DNA from: Chara braunii
Lineage: Eukaryota > Streptophyta > Charophyceae > Charales > Characeae
Assembly: GCA_003427395.1 (NCBI GenBank)
Contig: BFEA01000003.1
Span: forward strand, 7,403,703 to 7,467,702
Direction: 5' to 3'
DNA: 64,000 nt
Shown piece after piece: positions 1 to 10,851 of this stretch. Under the pieces are notes generated by a model. That model saw nothing but the letters and a program-made list of their open reading frames with translations, did no database searches and was not told the origin of the DNA. Both the position numbers and the translations under genes were made by a program. Position 1 is the first letter of the stretch, and every line of letters begins with the position of its first letter.

Positions 1-2
1 TT

Positions 3-1106
3 ACCTCCACCCTCCTCCGGAAGAACCCACCCTGGGCTTGGACACCCCTCCACGAGGACGCCTTCCGCGCCCTCAAGAAGGCGGTGACATGCGCACCAGT
101 TCTTCACCTACCCGATTTTGATCGCCCTTTTATCCTTACCACCGATGCGTCAGACTTTGCTGTAGGAGCAGTGCTTTCTCAGGTCTTCCCCTCCTCTCCT
201 GATTCCTCTCATCCTTGTATCCCTCGCTTCCCACCACCTACCCCTACCACTGCTTCCCGACTGACGCCTACTAGTCCAGCTATTGACGAGCCTCCTATTG
301 ACTATTTTCCTACCATCACCGAGGACGGCACTGTCGAGACTCGCTCAGGTGATTGTCCGATAGCCTTCTACTCCCATCAGCTCCTGCCCGCCGAGATAAA
401 CTACACTGCTGATGAACGTGAGGTTCTCGCAGTAGTTTATGCCGCTCGGCACTGGCGTCACTACCTGCACGGGGCACCATTCACGGTGCGCACGGACAAC
501 TCTGTTGTCCAGGCTTTTCTGACTAAGCCGAAGCTCACTCCTCGACAGGCTCGCTGGTGGCGCAACCTATCCGAGTTTAGTTTCACCACTGAGCACATAA
601 AGGGTGAGACTAATCGGGTCGCAGATGCCCTATCCCGNCNCCCTGACCACGACCAGGAGCACATCCAGCTCTCTTCCATCTCGGTCACCACCGTCCACCA
701 CTCGGTGATCGACGAGTTTCGCACTCAGTACCGCCACTGCCCCGACTATCGCGACATCCACGCGACCCTTCGGAGTGGCAAGACCGTCCCGAACTACTCT
801 CTCGGGGACAACGGTCTTGTGTACTGGCACGGTTCACAGGGCACCAGAGAGCCCCGTATTTGCGTTCCCTCCACTGGACAGCTACGTGTCCGAGCAGTAG
901 CANAGTTCCATNACCAAGCAGCCGCCGGTCATATGGGCGTCCACAAGACGTTGGCTCGTGTGAGCCGCCTGTACGTCTGGCCGAAGCGCAAGGACTTTGT
1001 GAAGGACTACGTCGCTGAGTGTCCCACCTGTCAGGAGGTGAACAGTGCGAACCACCTGCCTTATGGTTTTCTCCAGCCTCTTCCTATCCCTGAGGGTCGT
1101 TGGTAG
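3..1106 (+). pseudogene. pol: pol fragment: RT end, RNase H, integrase zinc finger
   Basis: The frame is open from the window edge to a TAG at 1104. Numbering from base 84, residues 16-33 hold the first RNase H strand with the TTDAS motif, residues 92-118 the CPIAFYS and DEREVLAV motifs, and residues 133-140 the FTVRTDNS motif. These supply the acidic active-site residues. The 'IKGETNRVADALS' end of RNase H follows, and then an integrase HHCC finger (GHMGVHKTL, then CPTC). Between the first strand and CPIAFYS lies a Pro/Ser/Thr-rich stretch of nearly 60 residues, where the family normally has about a dozen. Four Ns (639, 641, 903, 912) leave residues undetermined. The stop at 1104 sits where related elements have a codon just before the SMDFIGPL motif. 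Confidence 0.92.
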
Positions 1107-2377
1107 TCCATCTCGATGGACTTTATCGGTCCTCTTCGTCCTCTGCCCCTCGAGGTCATGATGCTATCCTGGTCGTCGTCGACCGCTTCACGAAGCGTGC
1201 ACGCTTTGTTCCGTGCCGCTATGCCATCAGTGCACGTGAGGTCGTCGACATCGTGTTTGACCGAGTCGTGCGTGACCACGGCTTACCTCTGAGCATCATA
1301 TCTGACCGTGACCTGCGCTTTACCGACCGATTCTAGCGACGGCTCCACGAGGTATACGGCACTCAGCTCCGCTTCTCCTCGTCTTACCATCCTCAAACTG
1401 ATGGTCAGACCGAGATCACGAACATGACTCTCGGAGATATTCTTCGAAAGATTGTTCGTGACGACCAGCAGTGGGATCTTCATCTTGCCCACGCGGAGAT
1501 AGCGTACAACCACGCCGTCTCGCCAGCCACGGGGATGTCGCCTTACTATTGCGACCTCGGCTATCACCCTCGTGTTCCCGCGGACTTTCTTCGACCGTCA
1601 CAGATGCACCCCGACACGAGTTGTCCCACGCTGGATGATTGGGTTGCACACATGACGTCGATCATGAAGACCGCACATGAGCATATAGCCGCTTCCCAGA
1701 CTCGCATGGCAGCACGTGCGAACCGATCGAGGATGGACCATCCGTTCAAAGTCGGTGATGATGTGCTTATCGACGCCCGCCACTTACAACTCGAAGTGGA
1801 CACGCTTCGCAAGTTTCGGCGTCGCTTCTTTGGCCCATGCTGCATCCTCCAGGCCGTCGGTCCTGATACGACATCTAGCCCGGTCAGCTTTCGTGTGAAG
1901 TTGCCTGACTACCTACGCCAGGCTCGTGTGCACGATGTCTACCACGTCTCGTTACTGCGTCCTTACCACAGACCGTCTGAGTGTTTTGCTGGACGACCAT
2001 ACGAGCGCCCTCCACCCATCATGGTGGACGGTCACGAGGAGTTCCTCGTTTCAGACATCATTGGTCGCCGAGTCACCGACGACAACCCTCCCCACGTCGA
2101 GTATCTCGTACGTTGGAAGGGTTACCCTGATGAGGAGGCTACCTGGGAGCCCTTCGAGCACTTACAGCACGCTCGCATGTTGGTGCATGCTTATGACTGT
2201 GCTTGTCGTGCTGGGTTCACTGCTCCTCCTCAAACCACTGACCGTCCTCCTTCTCCCCCGGCTGAGGAGACCGCTGAAGTCGAGCCTGCTCCATCTGAGG
2301 CAGACCTTCAGCAGTAGCCGGATGCTTCTGAACGTCCACAGCGCATTCGTCGTCGTCCTGCTCGATACGACGATTGA
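1107..2377 (+). pseudogene. pol: pol fragment: integrase core, GPY/F-like module, chromodomain
   Basis: This continues the same polyprotein. The first catalytic Asp is in SMDFIGPL (1119). A one-base loss in a C run near 1147-1150 moves the frame, after which DAILVVVDRFTKRA is read. The second Asp is in ISDRD (1304) and the Glu in QTDGQTE (1412), so the DDE triad is intact. A TAG at 1334 replaces the Trp usual after 'FTDRF'. The C-terminal region has RRFFGP (GPY/F-like) and VHDVYHVSLLRPYH, then a chromodomain with EYLVRWKGYP and EATWEPFEHL (2093-2170). A chromodomain is thought to steer integration through histone marks. After the stop at 2315 the same frame continues for 19 codons into a basic RRRPARYDD-type tail ending at 2377, so this stop too is probably a mutation. 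Confidence 0.92.
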
Positions 2378-2914
2378 CTCTGACTTACCTTCCCACGTCC
2401 TTGACTTCTCAGTACTCCATCCACTCCAGTTTTGCTACTTCGGCTCGTCGACGTTGCGGCTCTTCCTCGACGACATTCCAGACTTCTCATCGTGGACGTC
2501 ATCGGCGGCTTCATGGACTTCATCACGATCAGCTCTGCCTACTTCAGACGTCGCCACTCTCTTACCACTTTACCCTGTACAGTACCCNGCTTGTGTCGCA
2601 TGATGGNCTCCNTTTAGCCGGGTTCCTCTGAGTTGGGCTCTCCCTTGGTATACGCATAGGCATCGGGACCGTAGCGTTGCCCTGGCTTCCCATCTTACGG
2701 ATCTAGCTCCGACTTCCCTCCCTTTAGGAGTCGTTTGCATGATTCCCTTACCCATCATCTTTCTACCCTTCGCCGGCCCTCACGCCCTATTTAGGCAACC
2801 CTGCATGCTTCATCTAGGTGCGCCCAGTATACCAGGCTCCCTTGTTCCCTTGCATGGTCGACCCTCTATAACGGCCACCCCTTAGTCGAGCATTACCCCC
2901 CCTGATGGTCAATC

Positions 2915-3839
2915 TGTTAGGGTCATTGGTTCTGTTCGCTCCCAGTTCCCTACCCTCATTGAGCCTGATGACATGTGTTTTCCCCTGCCACTATGTGTGG
3001 ATGCCCTTAGGAGTTTTCGACCCCTAGGCTGCATTCGCCACCCTCAGAGACCATCCCACCCTTTGGTNTGCGACACACTTCTCATGTGACATATGGTTGT
3101 CTTGTTGATTGCTTTGTTGCTCTCGGACTGAGGCTACTGCCTCCAACATTTCTAGGATTTAGCTGTTCTTCTTTTGCTGTTCTTAGGACTTATACACTAA
3201 TCAGTTGTTAACCAGACTGAGGCTAGTGCCTCCAACATTCTAGGATCTAGTTGTCACTACTTTCTGCTTTCCTAGGACATGTATGCTAGTTAGTTGCTTT
3301 TGCTTTCCTAGGGCATGTATGTTCGTTAGTTGCTTCTGCTTTCACTTAGGTTGTTAGCTGTGACATTGCTGTTTTGTGACATTTTATATCCTAGGTTGCA
3401 TCGCATGGACTCAACATGGAGCTTGCTCCGCATCCTAGACTACTCAGGTTTTCTTTTCTTTGGCAGAGTTCCGCTTCTTGCCGGAAGCATGTTTGTATCT
3501 AGGCGATCCATCACAGGCCGAGGATCGTGTAGCGGACCTCGGGTTGGCCTGTGAGACCAGCCCCTTGACTTGTTCTCACAAGCCTGTGTTGTATTCGGGG
3601 TAGGCCAGTCCAGGCCGATACCTCTGTCGGTACCACTCAGTCCAGTCCAGTCCCGTCAGTCCGCTGGGGTATACCCCAGCCATTGTCTGTATTCAGTCTC
3701 ATTCTTCACTTGCATATTTCTGGAGTACGTGCGTTGCAGTCATGCGTGGGAGCTGCGCTGTGCGTCATCTTGCTCCCCCTTCTTCCTCCATCTCCATCTT
3801 TACCACTAGCGGAGCACCATACCTGGTGGGTCCGCTACA
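2915..3839 (+). repeat. Probable 3' LTR of element 1
   Basis: The segment starts TGTTAGGGTC and ends CCGCTACA, giving TG...CA termini and a length of 925 bp, and it lies in the expected place after pol. It contains short direct duplications typical of U3: 'CTGAGGCT(A)CTGCC' near 3127 and 3216, and 'CTTTCCTAGG.CATGTATG' near 3270 and 3310. The other LTR lies outside the window, no convincing polypurine tract is visible before it, and no target duplication can be tested. The boundaries are therefore inferred. The 540 bases between the pol end (2377) and 2915 hold no recognisable coding sequence. Confidence 0.5.
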
Positions 3840-4116
3840 GAATTGCAATCTTGTATGGATACACAACCAATATGGCATTTGTTACATCATCCACAGTCGT
3901 GATCCCCGATGACCTCCTAGTGCCAAACGACTACGTGCCACTCTCAAAAGTCTCTCTTGATGCCCACCGGTACAACGCATAAGCCACCATATGGTCGGGC
4001 TCCAATGACTCCCGATAGTGAGTAAGTCTGCAATGAATGAAAGGACTGCAAGCGACGACTATGTCATTGAACACCATCTACGTCATCCGCTGTTTGTCAT
4101 GGAAGTAGTCGTCGCT
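3840..4116. other. Flank of element 1, nothing recognised
   Basis: Unique-looking DNA follows the LTR. Short open frames run across it, but they are neither conserved elsewhere in the window nor similar to a family I recognise. Confidence 0.4.
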
Positions 4117-4732
4117 TCAATCGTCGGCGATGGTGAGGTCCCTCCATGTTCCACCCGTCCTTCTTTTCACCCACCACCTCAGCGTCTCCCTCGGCATCAC
4201 ACCCGCCACGATGGCATTGGACAACAAGAACGGTGCATCCCACATGCCTGGTGAGGAGTGCACGTCCATCAAAGCCTTTGCTATGGTGGCCTTCCGTCTG
4301 CCCCTCGGTCTTCCGCTAACCTGCCGCAGGTCGTTCACCATCTGCATGTGATAGGAAACTGTGAGCAACATCGTTCCTAACATCGATTTTTCCCTTGGAA
4401 TCAGCCTCCACGCCCCAGGCGCATCAGCGAGGTCGTCTTCCATCTCCCCTAACGTACCGCAAACATGCAAGCAGCTCACTCGCCGGCAGGCAGGCTATGG
4501 CGACCTTCTTCCCAATGCGGTAGGAAACACGTATAACGAGAGAGGGTGTTGTCGACGTATGTGCGTCGGAATTCAAATTCAAAATTGCATCGTCTCGTAC
4601 ACCTTTCATATCGTAGGACGTTGCCTTCGTGCGCCCAGTAGGTTGCCCGACCAAATGGCGAGGACCCAGAAATCGCCTGTCTGACGGGCCCGCAACGGAT
4701 GGACAAGTTTTTGTCTGTCCTACTGCCTTCAC
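4117..4732 (-). pseudogene. Unrecognised minus-strand coding-like patch
   Basis: Two overlapping minus-strand frames (4424-4732, then 4117-4479) give residue compositions that look more like real protein than their surroundings. Examples are 'LVIRVSYRIGKKVAIACLP' and, downstream in the other frame, 'MLLTVSYHMQMVNDL' and 'GMWDAPFLLSNAIVAGVM'. A single frameshift around 4430-4480 would join them into a product of roughly 200 residues. I see no catalytic motif, zinc finger or membrane segment and do not recognise the family. It could be a fragment of a transposase or of a host gene, or chance. Nothing on the plus strand competes with it. Confidence 0.25.
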
Positions 4733-5619
4733 GGACGTCCGTGCACGACGGGCCGACCTTCTGACACCCGGTCCTCCTCACCAGAGATGTAAGGGCAGGT
4801 AAGTGTAGGGTCTTCCTCAGGGGTTGTGAAACGAAAAACCAAGTTAGGGTAAATTAATCACCCTCGACTGATAAGGGTGCCCTTACGATGTAAGGATTCG
4901 TAAGTGGTGTGGAATAAGGCCCTATTGACCACTCCTTAGGAATCTTAGAGTTCATCTTTTTTTTTTTTATCCTTCTCTTTTCCAAACCACTAGCACGGCG
5001 CCTAGCTATTGACGACGAACCTAAATGTGCCCAGCGCCCCAAAGAAACGAGAAATCCTGCTTATGGTCGGCACCACCATCCATTTCGGTCAGGTACCCCA
5101 ACCCCTGAAAAATGCAGCGCGTTAACGTGAAAGGTTGGCGACCCAAGGTAAATCATTCTGGATTTGAATTCTCGTGTGTTTCAACAATTCGTAGGTGTAC
5201 CAACTTAGCTAGGCCCATTCACGAAATGAGTTGTTAGAAAAAAAATATTCCAATTTGAAGATTTTTTTTTGCGTCCTCATCTTGGAAATTTCATTTTAAG
5301 GACAAAGTTTTGAGAAAGTTATGGTTTTACAAAGAAAAATAAAAAGGGGATGCTTCACACTTTCACCCAATAGGATGTTTTTTTTCCCCTCAAAATCCAG
5401 AGGTCCAGGTCATCTGCATTGCTCCTGGAGAAAAACACATACTGGGAGCATCATCCAACTTAGCTTACATGTTGAAAAGTCTGTCGATCTTTACTACAGA
5501 CCTTGTGGCTCCTTTCTACCGTACCCTAATGTGCTTCCAACTAAAATTTCCTAGCTAAATATTGCCTACCGTGTGGACGTGGGAAACGCAGCCCTAAGGG
5601 ATTGTGTATCTTTGTTTTT
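4733..5619. other. Featureless DNA
   Basis: Mixed-composition sequence with short T and A runs. No coding, RNA or repeat structure is recognised. Confidence 0.4.
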
Positions 5620-5648
5620 CTTTGTGAGAGAGAGAGCGAGGGAGAGAG

Positions 5649-5680
<32 letters not shown>

Positions 5681-5760
5681 TGAGAGGGAAAGAGAGAGAG
5701 AGAAAGAGAGAGACAGAGAGAGAGAGGGAGGGAGAGAGAGAGGGAGAGAGGGAAGGCAGG
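5620..5760. repeat. GA-rich tract with poly-A run
   Basis: GAGAGA-type purine repeats surround an uninterrupted A run (5652-5679). Frames read through it on the other strand are low-complexity Ser/Leu/Phe artefacts. Confidence 0.9.
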
Positions 5761-5922
5761 GGGGGCTGATGTGTTCTCTTTCGGTGCAGTCCTTGTGTTG
5801 TAAACACAGATGCTCAAACCACCCTCATACCACAATTTTAGGGTTATAAATTGTGAGTTTGCCCAATGAGTGAAGGCAAAGGGGCTAAGCATACGCATAA
5901 GGGAGGGAAGGAGGGGGAAAGA

Positions 5923-5936
5923 TAGAGAGAGAGAGN

Positions 5937-6002
<66 letters not shown>
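5923..6002. repeat. (GA)n microsatellite
   Basis: About 80 bases of GA dinucleotide repeat, broken only by an N at 5936, which is probably an assembly uncertainty in the repeat. Confidence 0.95.
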
Positions 6003-6003
<1 letters not shown>

Positions 6004-7029
6004 CTGAGTGACAAAGATAGGAAATAGGTCAAATTGGCGCCACGTTCTATATTTGCGATTGAAAAGATTTTTTTTTAATCTCTTTAATTTATTTTTTTTG
6101 GAAAGATCAGAATAAAATATATGAGCACTCCAATTTTCAGATTTTTTCACTCATTACTATTAGTGTGAAAAATCACAGAAGTTGAAGTATTTTTTTTGTT
6201 GGCCCATACGTGGTTGAGTGGCAAAAACAGAAACTGCAGCGAATCGGCACAACAATTATTTTGCAGTCTTAATGATTTATTTATTTATTATAATATCTTT
6301 CCTTAAAATAAAATCATCTAATTTACAGCTTCTCAATTTTTACATTTTTTTTGCGAATTATTTCGGGTACAAAAAATCGTCACAATTGTCACTTGCAGAT
6401 TGGGGAACTGGACCCGTGGGTACCCCTTTCGTGACCACATTGAAGGGAGGACCGGTCCTCCAATTTTGCTGCAGTGTCGTTTCTCTGCACGATAGATGGA
6501 AGTCATCCGTGAAAACATGATGGATTGACCCTCTTACAATTTATTCCCCCCACAGATCCCTTTATGTGGTGGTTGCCCGCCGCTGGAAATGAGACACCTT
6601 GGCACGAACGTGGAAGCTTAGTAATATACCGTAGCTTTAGGGTTGCAAGCACAACTTATAATTTACAGTCGTTGATCCTATTATAGTATAGGCACCACTT
6701 ACATGTACAAACTTTACCCTTAGTCTATAGAGAAACAACTTCCAAGAGCTATAACTACTTACTCCCTATCACCAACTGAAACCAGGTTCTGCCTTCAGAG
6801 TTGTGAAACCGATTACGGTTCCGGCTAACTGTAATGCTCCTTCCCTCCACTCTTACCTGCCAACTGTTACCTTCCTCCGGTCGAAAAAGAACCGAGCATC
6901 CAAGTCTTTGCTATGCGGTACTCAATCACCAGGACATTACCAACTTTGTCCTCTTGATCTCACCAAATGCTTAGTTATGGTCCACGTCTTGTAAAACCAC
7001 TAAAGGCCTACAATTTTTTTTATTTTTTT
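6003..7029. other. Featureless DNA
   Basis: AT-rich at first, then mixed. No feature is recognised. Confidence 0.4.
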
Positions 7030-7377
7030 TTAGGCCTCTATGTGCCAATCATATTTAATTGTCATGACGATGTTATACTTGACTTTTGATTGAAGGACCT
7101 TATCTGAAAGAAACTTGTTATTAAATACCACACTGTTTCTTTCCTCCCACATTACACACATCAATATCCTTAAAGGGTATCGACACCTTCTTCTCGACTT
7201 TGAGCTACTTAAGTTTTTCCCCTTTGTTGTTAAGAGAGTCGAGATCGGAAGAAACGTGAGGCGGTTGTTTGTTAAGCCTTGGAAGTTCGCTAGTGCAATG
7301 ATGGCATTAATCAAAGCAATTTGATACTTCATTTTCCTTTCACATAAAATCTTTGGGGAGTTATATTTGAGATAAAC
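7030..7377 (-). pseudogene. Possible LINE (non-LTR retrotransposon) C-terminal remnant
   Basis: A minus-strand frame of about 115 codons, open from a stop near 7378 to 7030, ends with 'LRILMCVMWEERNSVVFNN' followed by 'KFLSDKVLQ'. The W-x-E-R-N-x-x-x-F pattern near the C-terminus is typical of plant LINE reverse transcriptases, after their Cys/His region. The Cys/His motif itself and the RT palm are not visible upstream, and sequence above 7400 on this strand is full of stops. This is therefore at best a short fragment. The match rests on one motif; a chance resemblance is possible. Confidence 0.35.
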
Positions 7378-9129
7378 CTAGGACGAATTACCTCACCAAA
7401 GCTCTAGTTAACCAAAGTTAAGATTGTGTTTGACAATATCGAGTCTTCTGTTGATTAAAAATGAAAAGATACTAGTACATCTTGGGGTGACAAACATGCT
7501 AGGACTGGCATAATACCGCCAAATAAGTAGCAAGCGGGAGAAACCAACATTTTTTCATATTTTTTACCTATCGTTATAATTATGCTGTCTCGAAACATTT
7601 TCACCCAAGGTCTTCGGGATTAAATCTTTTGCCTATCTCGACCTTGTGAGCGTCCTAAGTTGGCTACTAATGTCGGTAAGACCTCGTTCCAGATTTTATG
7701 ATTGCCTTCTCCCCATCAATTTATACCCTCTCCAATATCTGCTCACACTTGTAATTTTGTTATTTTCATTGGCGACCTGCCTCTTGAATCTCACGGAGAA
7801 GAAGGTCATGCCCCGGTTTCGTGGTCATGCGAAGTACTTTGGTTGGTTCGCAAATCATCAGGCCTTCTCCTCCCTGTAATATGTATGTATTCATCATTCA
7901 ATCTTGTCGGTTATACTATTAAAAAGTTCATCATTTTGTACTAGCGCAGGGTTCATTTTTCGATATTACAAAATACCACAATCTTCAATAATTTGCTATA
8001 GTAAAACACTGAGTATCATATTTTTAAGTCAATAAAAAAACATAATTTTAGTTATTATCCGCACCTTAGTGAATAATCATCCATTACCTTGGAAATGGTG
8101 AAAAGAGTGAGTTAACTTGAATATCTTACTCATACTGAACATTTTGACCATGTCATTTGTTCGATATAATTTATTCTCAATTTTTTTGGCATCTTATTTG
8201 ATTGTCTTGAGATTCGACACACTTGCTCATGTTGGTACCTTCATTCTTTTATTTGAGGAACTTTATGACCTTCAGCTTGAGGAACTATCTGTCACTGCAT
8301 GATTGTTATTATCATAAAAGTTTATCCCTCTGACATTCGTCACTCATAGTTCATTTGCAAAATTTCCCCCTTAATTGTTGTGGTTCCTTGTCCGTCGGGA
8401 GTACACATCTCTCCTCCTCATGAAAGAAACGTCTACATTATCTGCACCATAGACTAGATGAGCATGCCATCTTAAGCGTCCACATATCGCCATTATTCAT
8501 TTTGATTCAAATCCGGTCCGTCATAGGGTCCTTGAAATGAGGGTCGATGTTATACTTAAGGTTTAATGAACTATTAGAAAGGGAGAAAAACATTATCAGA
8601 GCACTGAGACAACTAACAAAAGTTGGGAATAAGGTTACAGGTGAAACATTTAACACGATGAAGGTTGATATAGAGCCATCTATTCAGCCTTAGGAAATAA
8701 AGTGTAGATTTAAAGTATATCAAGAGTTCTCTTATGTTTTCTCTTTTAATGGTGAAAATAGGAAAAAATTGGTATTCCCTGAAATCATAGACCAATGCAA
8801 TGAAAGAAGAAGTAGAAGTGGTGATGTATTCAGATAAAAAAAAATAATTATAACGTTGCTAAACATGCGAATGGTCCCTATCCTAACCGCTGGTTTTACT
8901 TTTGAAAGTTGGGAGGTGGGTTAAAGTTGAGGTGGATATAAAATCTGCAGAAACTCAATTTAGTGACGGTACGTGATGCTGAAAGTTTTCCAAATGTTGA
9001 TTTAAAAAAAAAAAAAAAAAGCTTATGAATATATTTACTCTCTAACTGATTTATATTATGGCTATATTCAAATTTTTGTTGTCGATATCCTTCAATTTTA
9101 TAAAATATAATTATTCATTTGTGACTTCT
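7378..9129. other. Featureless AT-rich DNA
   Basis: No coding, RNA or repeat structure is recognised. A short A run lies near 9004-9020. Confidence 0.4.
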
Positions 9130-9620
9130 CGGGGAAACGAACGGTTCACCTGCATGATTCAAATTTAAATGAGCGACTTAGACTGGTTGACCTATTGTGA
9201 GTTTATCTCTCCCAGTGGAGTCATCCTACTATGCATCACCGATTAGACCGTTAAAAAGTAGGGTATTCACGACCTCATTGGTAGGAGGCTTATCACCCTC
9301 CTTGGAAGGTCATACGCCTCCTCCTTACCATTGGACACGGACCCCTACTAGTGGTAGGCATATCATCCGTTTATAAGGGAGGGAGGTTGCTGATTGGTAT
9401 CTCGTTCTGAGACCACACAACATATCGAGCTTACAATTTTTTCAAGTTAAAAAAACTACAGGAGCTAATAACGGAGGACACTGCTTGCTCAATAACCGTT
9501 AAGTTTTAGTTATGAATTGACTTCTCTTATTCGTAGGAAAAATCATTGTAATATTTAATTTGTTTACTAAGTATTTCGGAGGTTTCTCGAGTTACTCGTA
9601 TAGAACATAGGGACCGCTAT
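9130..9620 (+). repeat. DR-A partial third copy
   Basis: This stretch aligns by eye with 10135-10690 and with 46190-47690 (minus the insertion there). Shared landmarks are 'AAAAAGTAGGGTA..CACGACC', 'TATCACCC...CATACGCC', 'GGACACGGACCCCTA' and the closing 'AAGTATTTCGGAGG'. It sits directly in front of DR-A copy 1. Copy 1 is thus preceded by a truncated tandem unit, as expected if this part of the repeat is an LTR or another terminally repeated module. Confidence 0.75.
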
Positions 9621-10538
9621 TGGTAGGCAAGATGTCACGGCCCTCCACGGTGTGTCAGACAACCCCTTCTTGTATCTTATTCCTATCCTATTCTTGAATC
9701 GGTTTTAGGTGGCGCTCCCACGTCGAGAGGGTGAAGGTGCGCCGATGAATTTTCCTTTGGTCCATGGAGACTCGGCGGCCTGCTGTACAATAGAGCGCAA
9801 CCAGCCTGCGCTCGTGGTAGAGGTCAGGTTCGCCGAGAGACGAGAAAGTAGTAGGACCGACGCAATCTTTTATACTGCGCGCCAAGTTTCACGTGTCGAG
9901 ATATGGGATGTGTGCAGAGCCACGATCATAAAAAAAGAAGAAAAAAAAAAAAGGAAATAATTAAAAAGGAAAGCAGAAGCATCGCATCTCTTAATTGCAC
10001 CCTGATCTGAACATTTACTTTAACTTTGTTTAATCAGATAGTCCTCGACAGTTAGGGCGTTACGTTTTTGTGCGTAAAAGTTTTTTCTTCCTTTTATTTT
10101 GCCTTTTTTAAATTTTATTCCTTTTTGCAACTTGTTGGGGAAATGAACAGTTTGCTCGCTTTCAATTTTTAAAGTGGACGGCCTAGACCGACGTAACCTC
10201 TCATGAACTTGTTTCATCTGGTTAAAGCGACCTGCCAGGCATCGTGGACTAAACCCTAAAAAAGTAGGTTACCCACGACCGCATCAGTAGGTAGTTTATC
10301 ACGAGGGTCATAAACCCCCTCCTTACCATCAGACACGGACCCCTATTAGTGGTAGGGCTATAGCCTCTTTTAAAGCAGAAAGTTGTCGGTTGGTATCCCA
10401 TTATGAGACCACTGCGCGCCGGTCTTGGAATTTTTTCGAGCTAAGTCGAAAAGATTGCAGGAACTGAACACAGAGGGAAATGTCCACTTAGTGACCGTTG
10501 ACTTTAACTTTAACTTGATCTCTCTTATTCGTTGGGAA

Positions 10539-10539
<1 letters not shown>

Positions 10540-10599
<60 letters not shown>

Positions 10600-10600
10600 T
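10540..10600. repeat. (ATT)n microsatellite
   Basis: About twenty ATT units. DR-A copy 2 has only about seven at the matching place (47587-47608), so the array grew after the copies separated. Confidence 0.95.
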
Positions 10601-10851
10601 TTGTATATTTATTCAATAAGTATTTCAAAGGATTTTCGAAGCTCCTCGTTTAGAACACGGAAACCAAGACACTTCAATATTCTACAAAGGGTAGTTGTTG
10701 CTCCATCTACGCTAATGGGTGCGCAAACGGACTCGTGCTCCCACCGTACTGTTTCGTAAGTCGGGATAACAATGAAGGGAAGGCGAGGCACTCAGACCTC
10801 AACTATCAGAGTTTAGTTGTCCCGTTGTTTGAGCAAGTGAGCAGGTAGTCG

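Larger units (their letters stand above)
1..3839 (+). mobile_element. Ty3/gypsy chromovirus, 3' part (element 1)
   Basis: The left window edge cuts this LTR retrotransposon in the connection between RT and RNase H. Reading rightward there are RNase H, the HHCC zinc finger and DDE core of integrase, a GPY/F-like module, a chromodomain and then a probable 3' LTR. This order and the C-terminal chromodomain define the chromovirus branch of Ty3/gypsy (Metaviridae) known from plants, fungi and some animals. The copy is dead: three in-frame TAG stops (1104, 1334, 2315) and one frameshift near 1147 break an otherwise well preserved frame. Base composition is more GC-rich than the flanks to the right, which suggests a relatively young insertion. 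Confidence 0.93.

Noticed and set aside
1926-2603. 225-codon plus-strand frame overlapping the chromodomain
   Set aside because: It is a shadow of the real chromodomain frame, and its product is a hydrophobic, low-complexity sequence.
2308-2758. Open frames after the chromodomain other than the 19-codon tail
   Set aside because: They are shifted readings of the pol end and of the pre-LTR spacer. Only the in-frame tail 2318-2377 matches the family.
10425-10619. Small protein ending in a Tyr run
   Set aside because: The C-terminal half is the (ATT)n microsatellite, and copy 2 does not preserve it.
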